Shown: one piece after another, positions 39,520 through 49,436 of the stretch
Position numbering within the stretch: position 1 is the stretch's first letter
Layout of the letters: each line of letters opens with the position of its first letter
Assembly (NCBI GenBank): GCA_022340285.1
Contig: JAJDOG010000040.1
Coordinates: forward strand, 1 to 64,000
Direction: 5' to 3'
Length of the DNA stretch: 64,000 bases
From: Betaproteobacteria bacterium
GTDB taxonomy: Bacteria; Pseudomonadota; Gammaproteobacteria; Burkholderiales; SG8-39
Position numbers and translations under genes: made by a program
The notes under the pieces: model-generated
Told to the model about the DNA's origin: nothing
Seen by the model: only the letters and a program-made list of their open reading frames with translations
Databases searched by the model: none

Positions 39520-42500
39520 TCAGGCGTCGTATGCAAGCGCGGGCGCGAGCCAGCGTTCCGTTTTCGCCACATCCGCGCGCTTGCGTCGCGCATAGTCCTC
39601 GACCTGGTCACGGTCGATCTTGCCGACCGCGAAGTAACGGGCCTGCGGGTGTGAGAAGTAGAAACCCGAGACGCTCGCCGCGGGCAGCATGGCGTAGCTC
39701 TCTGTGAGCGTCATGCCGATATCGGTCGCGCGCAGGATGTCGAAGAGCGTGCCCTTTTCCGTGTGGTCCGGGCAGGCCGGGTAGCCGGGCGCGGGGCGAA
39801 TACCTCGATAGCGTTCCGTGATGAGCGCGTCATTCGGAAGATCCTCGTTCGCGGCGTAGCCCCAGAAATCCCTGCGAACCCTCAGGTGCATGAGTTCGGC
39901 GAACGCCTCTGCGAGCCGATCGGCCAGCGCCTTGAGCATGATCGAATTGTAATCGTCGTGGGCCGCCTCGAATGCGGAAACACGCTCCTCGCAGCCCAGT
40001 CCCGCAGTCACCGCAAACGCGCCAAGATAGTCGCGTATGCCCCGGGATTTCGGCGCTACATAGTCGGCCAGGCAAAGATTGAACCGATCCTCCGCTTTTC
40101 GGCTTTGCTGGCGCAGCATGTGAAACACGGTCGCGATTTCCCGGCGAGTCTCGTCAGTGTAGAGCTCGATGTCGTCGCCGACCGAGTTGGCGGGCGCGAT
40201 GACGAACACGCCGTTGGCGGTTAGCCATTTCTCGTGGATGATGCGTTCGAGCATCGCTTGTCCGTCCCGGAATACGCTGCGCGCACTTTCGCCTACCACC
40301 GGATCCTCGAGGATCTTCGGATAGGCGCCGGTCAGATCCCAAACCTGGAAGAATGGCGACCAGTCTATGTAGCGTGCGATCTCCGCCAGGTTGTAGCCGC
40401 GAAACGCCCGCCGGTCGATCAGTCGGGGGACCGGGGGCGTGTAATTCGACCAGTCGAGCTTGCAGGCGTTCTCGCGTGCCTGGCCCAATGTCACCATCGG
40501 CGCCTGGCCCTTCTTCGCCGCATGTTGCGCCCGGATGCGTTTGTAGTCGGCGCGCACCTCAGTGACGTAGCCGTCGTGCGCATCCTCGGAAAGGAGGTTC
40601 GCGCACACGCCCACGCTCCGGGATGCGTCCGGCACGTAGATCACGAGGCCCGAGTAGCCCGGGGCAATTTTCACGGCGGTGTGCACGCGAGAGGTTGTGG
40701 CGCCGCCGATCAACAGCGGGATCTGGAATCCTTCACGTTCCATTTCCTGCGCGACATGCGCCATCTCCTCGAGCGACGGCGTGATCAGCCCGGACAAACC
40801 GATGATGTCGGCTCCCGCCTCGCGCGCCACCTGCAGGACCTTCTGCGCGGGCACCATCACCCCGAGATTGATCACCTCGTAGTTGTTGCACTGAAGCACG
40901 ACCGCCACGATGTTCTTTCCGATGTCGTGCACGTCTCCCTTCACCGTGGCGACCACGATCTTGCCTTTCGGCTTGACGTCGCCCGAGACGGCTTTCTCCG
41001 CCTCGATGTAGGGCACCAGGTGCGCGACGGCCTGCTTCATCACGCGCGCCGACTTCACGACCTGCGGCAGGAACATCTTGCCCGCGCCGAAGAGGTCCCC
41101 GACGACGTTCATTCCGTCCATGAGCGGCCCTTCGATCACCTGGATCGGGCGATCAAATTTCTGCCGCGCTTCCTCGGTGTCCTCGACGACCCACGTCGTG
41201 ATGCCCTGAACGAGCGCATGCGTCAGCCGCTCCTCCACCGGGCTGCTGCGCCAGGCCAGATCTTCTTCCGTGCGCCGTGCTCCGCCCTTCACCGTTTCGG
41301 CAAAAGCCACGAGCCGTTCGGTCGCGTCGCTTCTCCGATTCAGGATCACGTCCTCGACGCGCTCGAGGAGCTCCTTGGGAATCTCCGCGTAGACCCCCAG
41401 CTGGCCCGCGTTGACGATTCCCATCGTCATGCCGGCTTCGATGGCGTGGTAGAGGAAGGCGGTGTGCATGGCCTCGCGCACGGCATCATTGCCGCGGAAC
41501 GAGAACGACAGGTTCGATACCCCGCCGCTTACCTGCGTGTGGGGCAGGTTGGCCCTGATCCAGCGTGTTGCCTCGATGAAATCCACGCCGTAGGCGTTGT
41601 GCTCCTCGAGCCCGGTGGCCACGGCGAAGATGTTCGGGTCGAAGATGATGTCCTCGGGAGCGAAACCGACGCGATCGAGCAGGAGGGCGTAGGCACGCCG
41701 GCAGATCTCCTCGCGGCGCGCCAGCGTGTCGGCCTGCCCCTGCTCGTCGAATGCCATCACGACCACCGCGGCGCCGTAGCGACGCGCGAGTGTCGCCTGA
41801 CGCAGGAAGGATTCCTCGCCTTCCTTGAGCGAAATGGAGTTCACGATCGGCTTGCCCTGGACGCACTTGAGCCCAGCCTCGATCACCGTCCACTTCGAGG
41901 AGTCGATCATGACGGGCACGCGCGAGATGTCCGGCTCCGACGCGATGAGGTTCATGAACGTCACCATTGCCGACTGCGAGTCGAGCATCGCCTCGTCCAT
42001 GTTGACGTCGATCACCTGGGCACCGTTCTCGACCTGTTGGCGCGCGATGGCGAGCGCATTCGTGTAGTCGCTCGCGAGGATCAGCCGTGCGAAGGCTTTC
42101 GAACCCGTTACGTTTGTGCGCTCGCCGACGTTCACGAAGAGCGAGTCTCTCCCGATGTTGAGCGGCTCGAGGCCCGCGAGCCGCGTCCGGTGCTCGATCT
42201 CCGGCACCTTGCGCGGCGGCAGATCGGCCACGGAGGCAGCTATCGCCTGGATGTGTTCCGGCGTCGTGCCGCAGCAGCCGCCGACGACATTGAGGAAGCC
42301 GCTTTCGGCGAATTCGCGGAGAAGACCGGAGGTGTATTCCGGAGTCTCGTCATAGCCGGTCTCCGCCAGCGGGTTGGGCAGGCCCGCGTTGGGATAGCAG
42401 CACAGCCAGGTGTCGGCGCAGCGCGCGAGCTCCTCGATGTAGGGCCGCATGAGCTTTGCGCCGAGCGCGCAATTGAGCCCGATCGTGAGGGGGCGCGCGT

Positions 42501-43212
42501 GGCGAACCGAATTCCAGAATGCTTCCGGCGTCTGGCCGGTGAGCGTGCGCCCGGACTGGTCGGTGATCGTCCCGGACACCATTACCGGCAGGCGCTGGCC
42601 CCGCCGCTCGAACTCGCTCTCGACCGCGAAGATCGCGGCTTTCGCGTTGAGCGTGTCGAAGATCGTCTCGAGGAGGATCAAATCGGCGCCGCCGTCGAGG
42701 AGCCCGCGAGCCGAATCCGTATACGCTGCGACGAGTTCGTCAAAAGTGATGTTCCGGTATCCCGGATCGTTGACGTCGGGAGAGATCGACGCCGTCTTGC
42801 TCGTGGGTCCGAGTACGCCCGCGACAAAGCGCGGTCGTTCAGGCGTTCTGTCGCTCCATTCGTCCGCCGCCGCACGGGCTAACACGGCGGCGGCGGCGTT
42901 CAGGTCATAAGCGAGCGCCTCCATCCGGTAGTCGGCGAGCGAGGGCGCATTCGAGTTGAAGGTGTTCGTTTCGATGATGTCGGCGCCGGCTTCGAGGTAG
43001 GCCCGATGGATCGCCGCAATGATTTCCGGTCGGGACAGCGACAGGAGATCGTTGTTGCCCTTCACCTCGGACGTCCAGTCGGTGAAGCGCGCACCGCGGT
43101 AGCCGGCCTCGTCGAGCTTGTAGCCCTGGATCATGGTGCCCATGGCGCCGTCCAACACTAAAATGCGCCGTCCAAGGAGTGTGCGGAGTTCTGCGGTGCG
43201 ATCTGGCTGCAT
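39520..43212 (-). CDS. metH: MetH, cobalamin-dependent methionine synthase
   Basis: Transfers methyl from 5-methyl-THF to homocysteine via methylcobalamin. At 1230 residues it is full length with four modules: homocysteine-binding TIM barrel (zinc cysteines including [11 protein letters not shown]), folate-binding TIM barrel ([16 protein letters not shown]), cobalamin-binding Rossmann domain with the axial His motif DVHDIGKN, and the C-terminal AdoMet reactivation domain ([19 protein letters not shown]). The ATG at 43212 precedes MQPDRTAEL; a longer frame adds 12 unlikely residues. No Shine-Dalgarno sequence is visible. Expression is probably controlled by the SAM-II riboswitch and terminator upstream. 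Confidence 0.97.
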   Translation of the reverse strand: MQPDRTAELRTLLGRRILVLDGAMGTMIQGYKLDEAGYRGARFTDWTSEVKGNNDLLSLSRPEIIAAIHRAYLEAGADIIETNTFNSNAPSLADYRMEALAYDLNAAAAVLARAAADEWSDRTPERPRFVAGVLGPTSKTASISPDVNDPGYRNITFDELVAAYTDSARGLLDGGADLILLETIFDTLNAKAAIFAVESEFERRGQRLPVMVSGTITDQSGRTLTGQTPEAFWNSVRHARPLTIGLNCALGAKLMRPYIEELARCADTWLCCYPNAGLPNPLAETGYDETPEYTSGLLREFAESGFLNVVGGCCGTTPEHIQAIAASVADLPPRKVPEIEHRTRLAGLEPLNIGRDSLFVNVGERTNVTGSKAFARLILASDYTNALAIARQQVENGAQVIDVNMDEAMLDSQSAMVTFMNLIASEPDISRVPVMIDSSKWTVIEAGLKCVQGKPIVNSISLKEGEESFLRQATLARRYGAAVVVMAFDEQGQADTLARREEICRRAYALLLDRVGFAPEDIIFDPNIFAVATGLEEHNAYGVDFIEATRWIRANLPHTQVSGGVSNLSFSFRGNDAVREAMHTAFLYHAIEAGMTMGIVNAGQLGVYAEIPKELLERVEDVILNRRSDATERLVAFAETVKGGARRTEEDLAWRSSPVEERLTHALVQGITTWVVEDTEEARQKFDRPIQVIEGPLMDGMNVVGDLFGAGKMFLPQVVKSARVMKQAVAHLVPYIEAEKAVSGDVKPKGKIVVATVKGDVHDIGKNIVAVVLQCNNYEVINLGVMVPAQKVLQVAREAGADIIGLSGLITPSLEEMAHVAQEMEREGFQIPLLIGGATTSRVHTAVKIAPGYSGLVIYVPDASRSVGVCANLLSEDAHDGYVTEVRADYKRIRAQHAAKKGQAPMVTLGQARENACKLDWSNYTPPVPRLIDRRAFRGYNLAEIARYIDWSPFFQVWDLTGAYPKILEDPVVGESARSVFRDGQAMLERIIHEKWLTANGVFVIAPANSVGDDIELYTDETRREIATVFHMLRQQSRKAEDRFNLCLADYVAPKSRGIRDYLGAFAVTAGLGCEERVSAFEAAHDDYNSIMLKALADRLAEAFAELMHLRVRRDFWGYAANEDLPNDALITERYRGIRPAPGYPACPDHTEKGTLFDILRATDIGMTLTESYAMLPAASVSGFYFSHPQARYFAVGKIDRDQVEDYARRKRADVAKTERWLAPALAYDA

Positions 43213-43235
43213 GCTATAGATGGTTGGAACCGGCA

Positions 43236-43255
43236 CCGCCCCGTGCACGGGGCGG
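43236..43255. repeat. 20-bp perfect palindrome in the metH leader
   Basis: CCGCCCCGTGCACGGGGCGG reads the same on both strands. It lies 24 bp before the metH start codon and just past the terminator T-run. It could act as an operator or form an mRNA hairpin near the ribosome entry site. It is not followed by a T-run, so it is not itself a terminator. Confidence 0.7.
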
Positions 43256-43256
43256 G

Positions 43257-43292
43257 AAAAACAAAAACCCGATCGGCCAAGCGCGGATCGGG
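43257..43292 (-). terminator. intrinsic terminator of the metH riboswitch
   Basis: On the minus strand CCCGATC and GATCGGG form a perfect 7-bp stem (arms at plus-strand 43286-43292 and 43268-43274) around an 11-nt loop, followed at once by TTTTTGTTTTT. Its loop segment GCGCUUGGCC (43275-43284) can alternatively pair with the 3' strand of the upstream aptamer, so it is a conditional terminator. Confidence 0.85.
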
Positions 43293-43297
43293 TCGCT

Positions 43298-43351
43298 GCG
43301 CTTTAGCCGGATTTCTAGAGCGCCCGCAAGCTGGCAATCAAATCGGCGCTA
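43298..43351 (-). promoter_or_regulatory. SAM-II-type riboswitch aptamer upstream of metH
   Basis: Read on the minus strand, an AGCGCC/GGCGCU stem is followed by GAUUUG, then GCUUGC before the 3' arm, then GAAAU and GCUAAAG. This order reproduces the SAM-II consensus (P1, GAUUU loop, UUGC before P1', UAAAU, GCUAAA). The aptamer's last 11 nt (GGCUAAAGCGC, 43298-43308) can pair with GCGCUUGGCC in the terminator loop: 10 pairs, one bulged A. In this model SAM binding holds the aptamer strand and lets the terminator form; low SAM allows the antiterminator and metH transcription. Confidence 0.83.
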
Positions 43352-43357
43352 GGAGAA

Positions 43358-43386
43358 AGGCTACTTTGCGTGTAACTCTTTGTCAA
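43358..43386 (-). promoter_or_regulatory. sigma-70 promoter of the metH leader
   Basis: On the minus strand an exact TTGACA (43381-43386) is separated by 17 bp from TAGCCT (43358-43363). Transcription would begin near 43351, immediately before the riboswitch stem. This spacing supports the aptamer being at the very 5' end of the metH transcript. Confidence 0.7.
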
Positions 43387-43417
43387 CCAAAGCGGTTCCC
43401 GCAGCCGTTGCGCGCGA

Positions 43418-43423
43418 TATACT
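43418..43423 (+). promoter_or_regulatory. possible -10 element of the rhodanese gene
   Basis: TATACT lies 30 bp before the rhodanese start codon on the plus strand, divergent from the metH promoter. No good -35 is visible 16-18 bp upstream. Confidence 0.35.
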
Positions 43424-43453
43424 GGCCCCCTTTCCCGCAAGTGTGCCCTGAGC

Positions 43454-43849
43454 ATGAAGCACCTCACACCCCGCGAAGCGTTCGAGTTTCTGCATAGCAC
43501 GCCGCAAGCGCTCATGGTGGATTGCCGCAGCGAAATGGAGTACCTCTTCGTCGGGCATCCCGCTGGCGCCCTGCACGTCTCGTGGAATGACGGACCCGAC
43601 TGGGAGGTCAATCCGCATTTCGTCGGCCAGGTAAAGAAGGTTGCAGGGACCAACCACGCGCATCGTCCGATCATATTGATCTGCCGCAGCGGCAACCGGT
43701 CGATCGAGGCGGGCGAGGCACTCGAGCGGTGCGGCTTCACGGACGTCTATAACGTGCTGCACGGGTTCGAAGGCGATCTCGACGAGAATCATCATCGAGG
43801 TTCCAAGAACGGCTGGCGCTACGAGGGACTGCCCTGGGAGCAGGTGTAG
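43454..43849 (+). CDS. rhodanese-like sulfurtransferase
   Basis: A single rhodanese domain of 131 residues. The active-site loop ICRSGNRS places the catalytic cysteine at residue 77, and the N-terminal CH2-A-like strand (LMVDCRSEMEYLFVGHPAGALHV) is intact. It may move sulfane sulfur to cyanide or to protein acceptors. Divergent from the metH transcription unit. Confidence 0.93.
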   Translation: MKHLTPREAFEFLHSTPQALMVDCRSEMEYLFVGHPAGALHVSWNDGPDWEVNPHFVGQVKKVAGTNHAHRPIILICRSGNRSIEAGEALERCGFTDVYNVLHGFEGDLDENHHRGSKNGWRYEGLPWEQV

Positions 43850-44000
43850 GCCGACGCCGGCCGACAGCGATTGACCCCACGCTCGGGCCCCGCCGCCGGC
43901 GCGCGGATTGGCGCTGTGTCACCGGTTCAGCTAGCATTCCGCGGAGCGAATCGTTTGGGCCTGCAATAATCAGCGTCCAAAACGGAATCCCGCGCACCGA

Positions 44001-44462
44001 ATGTCGGCCAAACACAACCAGTCCACCCGCGAGTCGCCCGGACTCGATCACGGGATTCTCCCGACGCTGCTCGGCTACCAGCTGCGCCTCGCGCAGGTTG
44101 CGGTCTTCAAGGACTTTGCCGCCAGCGCGCGCGACTTCGATGTCTCGCCCGGGCGCTTTGGCATGCTGGTGCTGATCGAGGCGAATCCGGGCGTGACCCA
44201 GACCCGGCTGGCGGAGGCAGTGGGACTCGATCGTTCGACGTTGGTCGCGGTGCTCGACCAGCTTGAGGAGCGCGGCCTGCTCGAGCGCCGTCGCGGCGCG
44301 GACCGCCGTACCAACGGACTGTGGCTGACCCGCCGGGGTAAATCGCTCGTCGGGCGCATGAAGGAGCGAATTCGCGCGCACGAAGAACGGCTCGCGGCCG
44401 AACTGTCCGAGGCAGAGCGCAGGACGCTGCTGGGATTGCTGCGGCGCTTCGCCGAGAGGTAA
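44001..44462 (+). CDS. MarR-family transcriptional regulator
   Basis: A 153-residue winged-helix protein: VSPGRFGMLVLIEANPGVTQ, recognition helix region LAEAVGLDRSTLVAVLDQLEERGLLERR, and wing RGADRRTNGLWLT. Target unknown; the rhodanese gene upstream and the convergent FecR-domain gene are its neighbours, and no matching operator pair was identified. Confidence 0.9.
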   Translation: MSAKHNQSTRESPGLDHGILPTLLGYQLRLAQVAVFKDFAASARDFDVSPGRFGMLVLIEANPGVTQTRLAEAVGLDRSTLVAVLDQLEERGLLERRRGADRRTNGLWLTRRGKSLVGRMKERIRAHEERLAAELSEAERRTLLGLLRRFAER

Positions 44463-44502
44463 GGCGCCCGCATCCGTCGCGGCCGAGCCGTCTAGAGAGA
44501 CA

Positions 44503-45540
44503 CTACCGTGGCGGCGGCGCCGTCTTCGGGGGCACCACGGTCGATGGGCCGGTCATGCCCGGCGAGAGCGTCGGTGACGTTGACGGTGAAATGGTCGACG
44601 GGCTCGTGATGCCCGGAGAGAGCGTCGGCGAGGTCGTCGTCGGTGAGGTCGCGGGGGCCGTCAGCGTCGGCGAGGTGGACGGTGCGATCGGAGTTGGCGA
44701 GATGGTCGTCGGACTGGTCAACGAAGGGGACAGGGTTGGCGCCGTCGTCGGGGACGTCAATGTACGGCTCGGGTCGATCTGCTGGGGATTGACGGGCTGC
44801 AGCTGCCGCACTGTGGGTCCACCACTCTCGCCCTGGCTTCGCTGCGGCGGTTGTGATCTTGGCGCGGGCGCGGGCGCCGGCCGCGACGGCTGCAGCATGA
44901 ACCGAGGGGTCTGGGGAAGGAGACGCGGCGGCGCGGCTGCAACGGGCACGAAGCCGATCTGCGTGGATTGCACGTCAAGGTTACCTTGCGGAGTCTGCAG
45001 GAATGCGATCCCTCGGCTGACACGGAGGTAAGTGCCGGGCTCGTCGGGCGGCGCCAGGCCGCCCGGGATCGGCGCCGGAATGTAAAACGCCTCGAAGTCC
45101 GTGCCCCGCACGCCGATCGTCGCCGTCGGCGTCACCACCCGGTAGCCGCTTCGATTCTGCCGCGCCACTGCCCCCGTGATCGCACGCAGGCCACCTTTCA
45201 ATAGCTGCAACACCGTTGTGGCGAGCGTGTCGCCCGGGCCAAAGAACGAGTGAGCCTCGATCTTCAGGTCCGAGTTCGCGCGGACTGAGAGCATCGCGCC
45301 GTCGGAGAAGCGGATCTGCGCTAGGCCGTTGGCGCCGGTGATGACGCGGTCGCCGGGAGCGAGCGGTCCGCCCCGTTCACCCGCGCGCGTGCGGCCTCCG
45401 GCGTCGACCACCTGCACCGAGCCGATCGCGACGATGAAGCTGGCGGCCGACTGGGCGAGCGCGTTGCCGGGCACGAACGCAGCGATCGCGATCGCGGCCA
45501 TGGCGACGGCGAGGCGCGTGAGCTGGACGGTTAGCGTCAT
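44503..45540 (-). CDS. exported FecR-domain protein with a Pro/Ser/Thr-rich repetitive tail
   Basis: 345 residues: signal peptide (VAMAAIAIAAFVPGNALA), a FecR domain (APGDRVITGANGLAQIRFSDGAMLSVRANSDLKIEAHSFF; TATIGVRGTDFEAFY), then a low-complexity C-terminal third built of short units such as SPTTISPT, TSPTLSPG, TSPSTISPSTSPTLSPG. Unlike classical FecR anti-sigma regulators it is fully exported, has no membrane anchor, and has no FecI sigma factor nearby, so a structural or surface role is more likely than sigma control. The ATG at 45540 gives a clean signal peptide. Confidence 0.85.
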   Translation of the reverse strand: MTLTVQLTRLAVAMAAIAIAAFVPGNALAQSAASFIVAIGSVQVVDAGGRTRAGERGGPLAPGDRVITGANGLAQIRFSDGAMLSVRANSDLKIEAHSFFGPGDTLATTVLQLLKGGLRAITGAVARQNRSGYRVVTPTATIGVRGTDFEAFYIPAPIPGGLAPPDEPGTYLRVSRGIAFLQTPQGNLDVQSTQIGFVPVAAAPPRLLPQTPRFMLQPSRPAPAPAPRSQPPQRSQGESGGPTVRQLQPVNPQQIDPSRTLTSPTTAPTLSPSLTSPTTISPTPIAPSTSPTLTAPATSPTTTSPTLSPGITSPSTISPSTSPTLSPGMTGPSTVVPPKTAPPPR

Positions 45541-45644
45541 CGGCAGATCGCCGCCGGCGTCGAACGGCGGCAAGCGCGGGCGATGCCGCGGAGCCTAACA
45601 TCGACCGCGGGGTCGCGCTAAGAGCACGTGCCCGCGGGCATGCA

Positions 45645-47288
45645 TCACGTCACGACATGTGCATTGGATTCCGGGAAGAGCTTGCGGGCGCGTTCGCGGA
45701 GCACGAACTTCTGGATCTTGCCGGTCGCCGTACGCGGCATCTCGTCGATGATTTCGAGCCGCTCCGGCCAGAAATGCTTGGCCACGCCTTCCGTACGGAG
45801 ATGCTGCTGGAGCCGCTCGAGCGTCAGCGAATGGCCTGGACGCAGCGTGGCGAACGCGCAAGCCCGCTCGATCAGCCTCGGATCCGGCATCGCGACGATG
45901 GCGACGTCCGCGATCTCGGGCATCTGATAGATCGCGCTTTCGACTTCGATCACCGGGATGTTCTCGCCGCCCCGGATGACGATGTCTTTCTTGCGCCCGC
46001 AGATCCGGATGTAGCCTTCGTCGTCCATGCGCGCCAGGTCGCCCGTGTCGAACCAGCCGTCCGGATCCAGGGCATAGAGATGCGGGCGCTTGAGGTAGCC
46101 GACAAAGAGCGCTGCACCGCGAATCTGGAGCGTGCCTTCAGCGCCGCGCGAAAGCGCTTCGCCGCGCTCGTCGACGATGCGCACTTCCTCGCCGTCGAGC
46201 GCGCAGCCATCCGATTCGAGGACCTTGTATCCGCTCGGCGGTGTCATGGTGACGCTGCAACACTCGGTCATGCCCCAGCAGGTCGAGACGGTGACACCGA
46301 GCCGGTCCTGCGTGGCTTGAACGACGGCCGGCGGAATCGGCGCACCCGAGCTCACGAAGAGCCGCAGGGAGTCGAGACGTCGGTGCTCGATGCCGGGAAA
46401 GTTGGCGAGGTCGGCAAGAAACGGCGTCGCCGCAAAGGAGAAAGTCGGACGGTAGCGCTCGATGAGGTCCGCGGCGCTCGCGGGATTCCAGACATCGAGC
46501 AGCACGAGCGGACTGCCCGTGAGCTGTGTCATCAGGATTCCGTACGCGAATCCGAGCTGATGCGCGAGCGGAGAGGGCATGAACACCGCGTCCGAAGCGC
46601 TCACCTGCATTCGCTCGGCGAATTTCTGCACGGTGCCGAGCAGGGTGTTGGACGTGTGCATGACGCCCTTGGGCTCTCCGGTCGTTCCGGAGGTGTAGAG
46701 GAGCTGGGTCACGTCGTTCGGCGCAAGCGCAGCGCCCGACGCATATGCGCCTTTCGAAGCGGTCCGTGCGAGTCGAGTCTCGAACGCGTCAGCGTCTTTA
46801 CCGCCGATTAGCAGCACGTGTTGCAGGGAGGGAACATCGCGGGCGAGGGTACGGGCCAGTGTCGCATGATCGAAGCCACGAAATCGCGCGGGCGCGATGA
46901 AGACTTTCGACTCGGCGAGCGCCAGCATGAATGCGAGTTCGCGGTGCCGGAAGATCGGCATCAGCGGATTGCCTACAGCGCCGATGCGGACGCAGGCGAG
47001 GTACACCGCGACGAACTCCCACCAGTTGGGGAGCTGAAATGCGACCACATCGCCGCGGGCCACGCCCAGTTCGGTGAGCGTGCTCGCGATGACGACAACC
47101 CGATCATTGAGCTCGCCGTAGGTCAACCGCGTCGTGGCGCGATCTTCTTCGCGGAAGGCAATGATTGCCGGGTCGTTCGGCCGGGTGGCGACCCACTGGT
47201 CCAGATAGTCCGTCACGACGCGATCGGGCCAGATGCCGCGCGCGGCCTCGAAGGCGAGACGGGAAGCGTCGAGAAAGACTCCGTTCAT
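45645..47288 (-). CDS. AMP-dependent acyl-CoA synthetase (AliA-like)
   Basis: A 547-residue adenylate-forming ligase activating a carboxylic acid to its CoA thioester. The P-loop LLYTSGTTGEPKGVMHT, the A5 motif TCWGMTECC, the hinge GWFDTGDLARMDDEGYIRICGRKKD and the C-terminal lysine in PRTATGKIQKFVLRE are all present. It resembles cyclohexanecarboxylate- and medium-chain-CoA ligases. The ATG at 47288 follows GGGAGGAGCC. A TetR-type operator lies just upstream at 47304-47321. Confidence 0.93.
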   Translation of the reverse strand: MNGVFLDASRLAFEAARGIWPDRVVTDYLDQWVATRPNDPAIIAFREEDRATTRLTYGELNDRVVVIASTLTELGVARGDVVAFQLPNWWEFVAVYLACVRIGAVGNPLMPIFRHRELAFMLALAESKVFIAPARFRGFDHATLARTLARDVPSLQHVLLIGGKDADAFETRLARTASKGAYASGAALAPNDVTQLLYTSGTTGEPKGVMHTSNTLLGTVQKFAERMQVSASDAVFMPSPLAHQLGFAYGILMTQLTGSPLVLLDVWNPASAADLIERYRPTFSFAATPFLADLANFPGIEHRRLDSLRLFVSSGAPIPPAVVQATQDRLGVTVSTCWGMTECCSVTMTPPSGYKVLESDGCALDGEEVRIVDERGEALSRGAEGTLQIRGAALFVGYLKRPHLYALDPDGWFDTGDLARMDDEGYIRICGRKKDIVIRGGENIPVIEVESAIYQMPEIADVAIVAMPDPRLIERACAFATLRPGHSLTLERLQQHLRTEGVAKHFWPERLEIIDEMPRTATGKIQKFVLRERARKLFPESNAHVVT

Positions 47289-47303
47289 GGCTCCTCCCAT
47301 GAA

Positions 47304-47321
47304 TGAATGAGCATTCATTCA
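47304..47321. promoter_or_regulatory. TetR-type operator in front of the acyl-CoA synthetase
   Basis: TGAATGA-GCAT-TCATTCA is an inverted repeat with 7-bp arms, 15 bp before the ligase start. The same arms and spacing occur at 51145-51162 in front of the SDR operon, and nowhere else that I could see in this window. It is very likely bound by the TetR protein encoded in between. Confidence 0.8.
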
Positions 47322-47471
47322 TGTCATCCGGCAATGCTAGGCAGTGCGAGGGAGAGCGGGTTTAGCCTGGATCAACAAATCGTCAGGTTGTGCGGGAACC
47401 CACCGAACCGACCTGAGTGCTGCAGCGCAATATCCGCCGGCCAGCGTCCGCGTCCCGTCCAGTAGTCCGCG

Positions 47472-48152
47472 TCAGTCGCGGCGACGCTGCTTGCGCTTGA
47501 ATCGCGCCATGGCGGCGCGCCCTTTGTCTGTGAGGAACGGCTCCACGAGCAGCTTGATGCCTTCTTCGACGTACTCGTCGAGCGAGTACCGATCCCGCAG
47601 GGCCCACTGCTTGAGGGCCCACGCATGGGCGAAGAGCACGTACTGGTACACGAGGAGATGGTCGTTTACCGGACGGAGATGCCCGCCCGCTATGCACGCG
47701 CGCAGGCATGCTTCCAGCAGCCGGTTGGTGCGGATCTCGCCGTCCTTGATGAAAATGCGCCGGTCCGCTCGCAGCGACTTGGTGGAGCGGTACGTGAGTA
47801 CGGTCGCTTCGCGCAGCTTATCGACCACGCGGCAATACGCGCCGATCGCGGCGCACAGGCGCTCGAGCGGGTGGTCGATGCCTTCGAGCGCGGCAGGAAT
47901 CTCGTTCTCGTAGGTCTCGAGGACGAGCTTGAGCGAGAGAAACAGGACATCGTCCTTGTCGCGAAAGTATTGGTAGATCAGTCCAACGCTGATCCCCGCC
48001 TCGCGAGCGATGTGCTGGATCGTCGTGCTGTAGTAACCCTGCTCCGAAAAGAGCTTTGTCGCCGCGCTCACGATCTGCTGGCGTCGCTCACCGACCAACT
48101 TGGGATCGGTGACCACGCTCTCGACCGTGCCCGGTGTGCTCATCGCTCCCAT
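47472..48152 (-). CDS. TetR-family transcriptional regulator of the acyl-CoA cluster
   Basis: 226 residues with the TetR HTH (RRQQIVSAATKLFSEQGYYSTTIQHIAREAGISVGLIYQYFRDKDDVLF) and a C-terminal ligand domain of the type that senses acyl-CoA thioesters. It is embedded in the catabolic cluster and lies within the SDR-crotonase-dehydrogenase transcription unit, which predicts autoregulation through the operator at 51145-51162. ATGs at 48152 and 48143 are both possible; neither has a good ribosome binding site. Confidence 0.92.
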   Translation of the reverse strand: MGAMSTPGTVESVVTDPKLVGERRQQIVSAATKLFSEQGYYSTTIQHIAREAGISVGLIYQYFRDKDDVLFLSLKLVLETYENEIPAALEGIDHPLERLCAAIGAYCRVVDKLREATVLTYRSTKSLRADRRIFIKDGEIRTNRLLEACLRACIAGGHLRPVNDHLLVYQYVLFAHAWALKQWALRDRYSLDEYVEEGIKLLVEPFLTDKGRAAMARFKRKQRRRD

Positions 48153-48167
48153 CTCGCCGTCGCCGCT

Positions 48168-49343
<1,176 letters not shown>

Positions 49344-49379
49344 GGCGGACCTATCCGTTGCGCCACAGGGCGCAGAGAT

Positions 49380-49432
49380 TTCTCACCTCCTCCCCGCGCG
49401 CGAGAGCGGGAGTGAGGGTGGGGGCGCGTCGA
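49380..49432. repeat. REP-like hairpin element between dehydrogenase and crotonase genes
   Basis: The segment CTCCCCGCGCGCGAGAGCGG followed by GAGTGAGGG folds as a CTCC(C)CGC/GCGGGAG stem with an outer TCAC/GTGA pairing. Intergenic elements of this style (CTCCC...GCGGGAG...GAGGGTG) are scattered in many betaproteobacterial genomes. Only one copy is visible here, so the call is tentative. Confidence 0.35.
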
Positions 49433-49436
49433 CCCA

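Noticed and set aside
40234-42882. 882-codon open frame on the plus strand inside metH
   Set aside because: It is the antisense of metH, whose domains are intact. High-GC codon use keeps the opposite strand open; the translation is rich in Arg, His and Asp with no domain.
43213-43351. Cobalamin riboswitch in front of metH
   Set aside because: No B12-box-like GCCACTG element and the leader is too short for a cobalamin aptamer; the SAM-II pattern fits instead.
43257-43351. Independent small RNA gene instead of a metH leader
   Set aside because: A promoter-to-terminator unit of about 95 nt would look like an sRNA, but the SAM-II pattern, the antiterminator pairing and the co-directional metH 50 bp downstream favour a riboswitch. 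A short terminated transcript is still expected when SAM is high.
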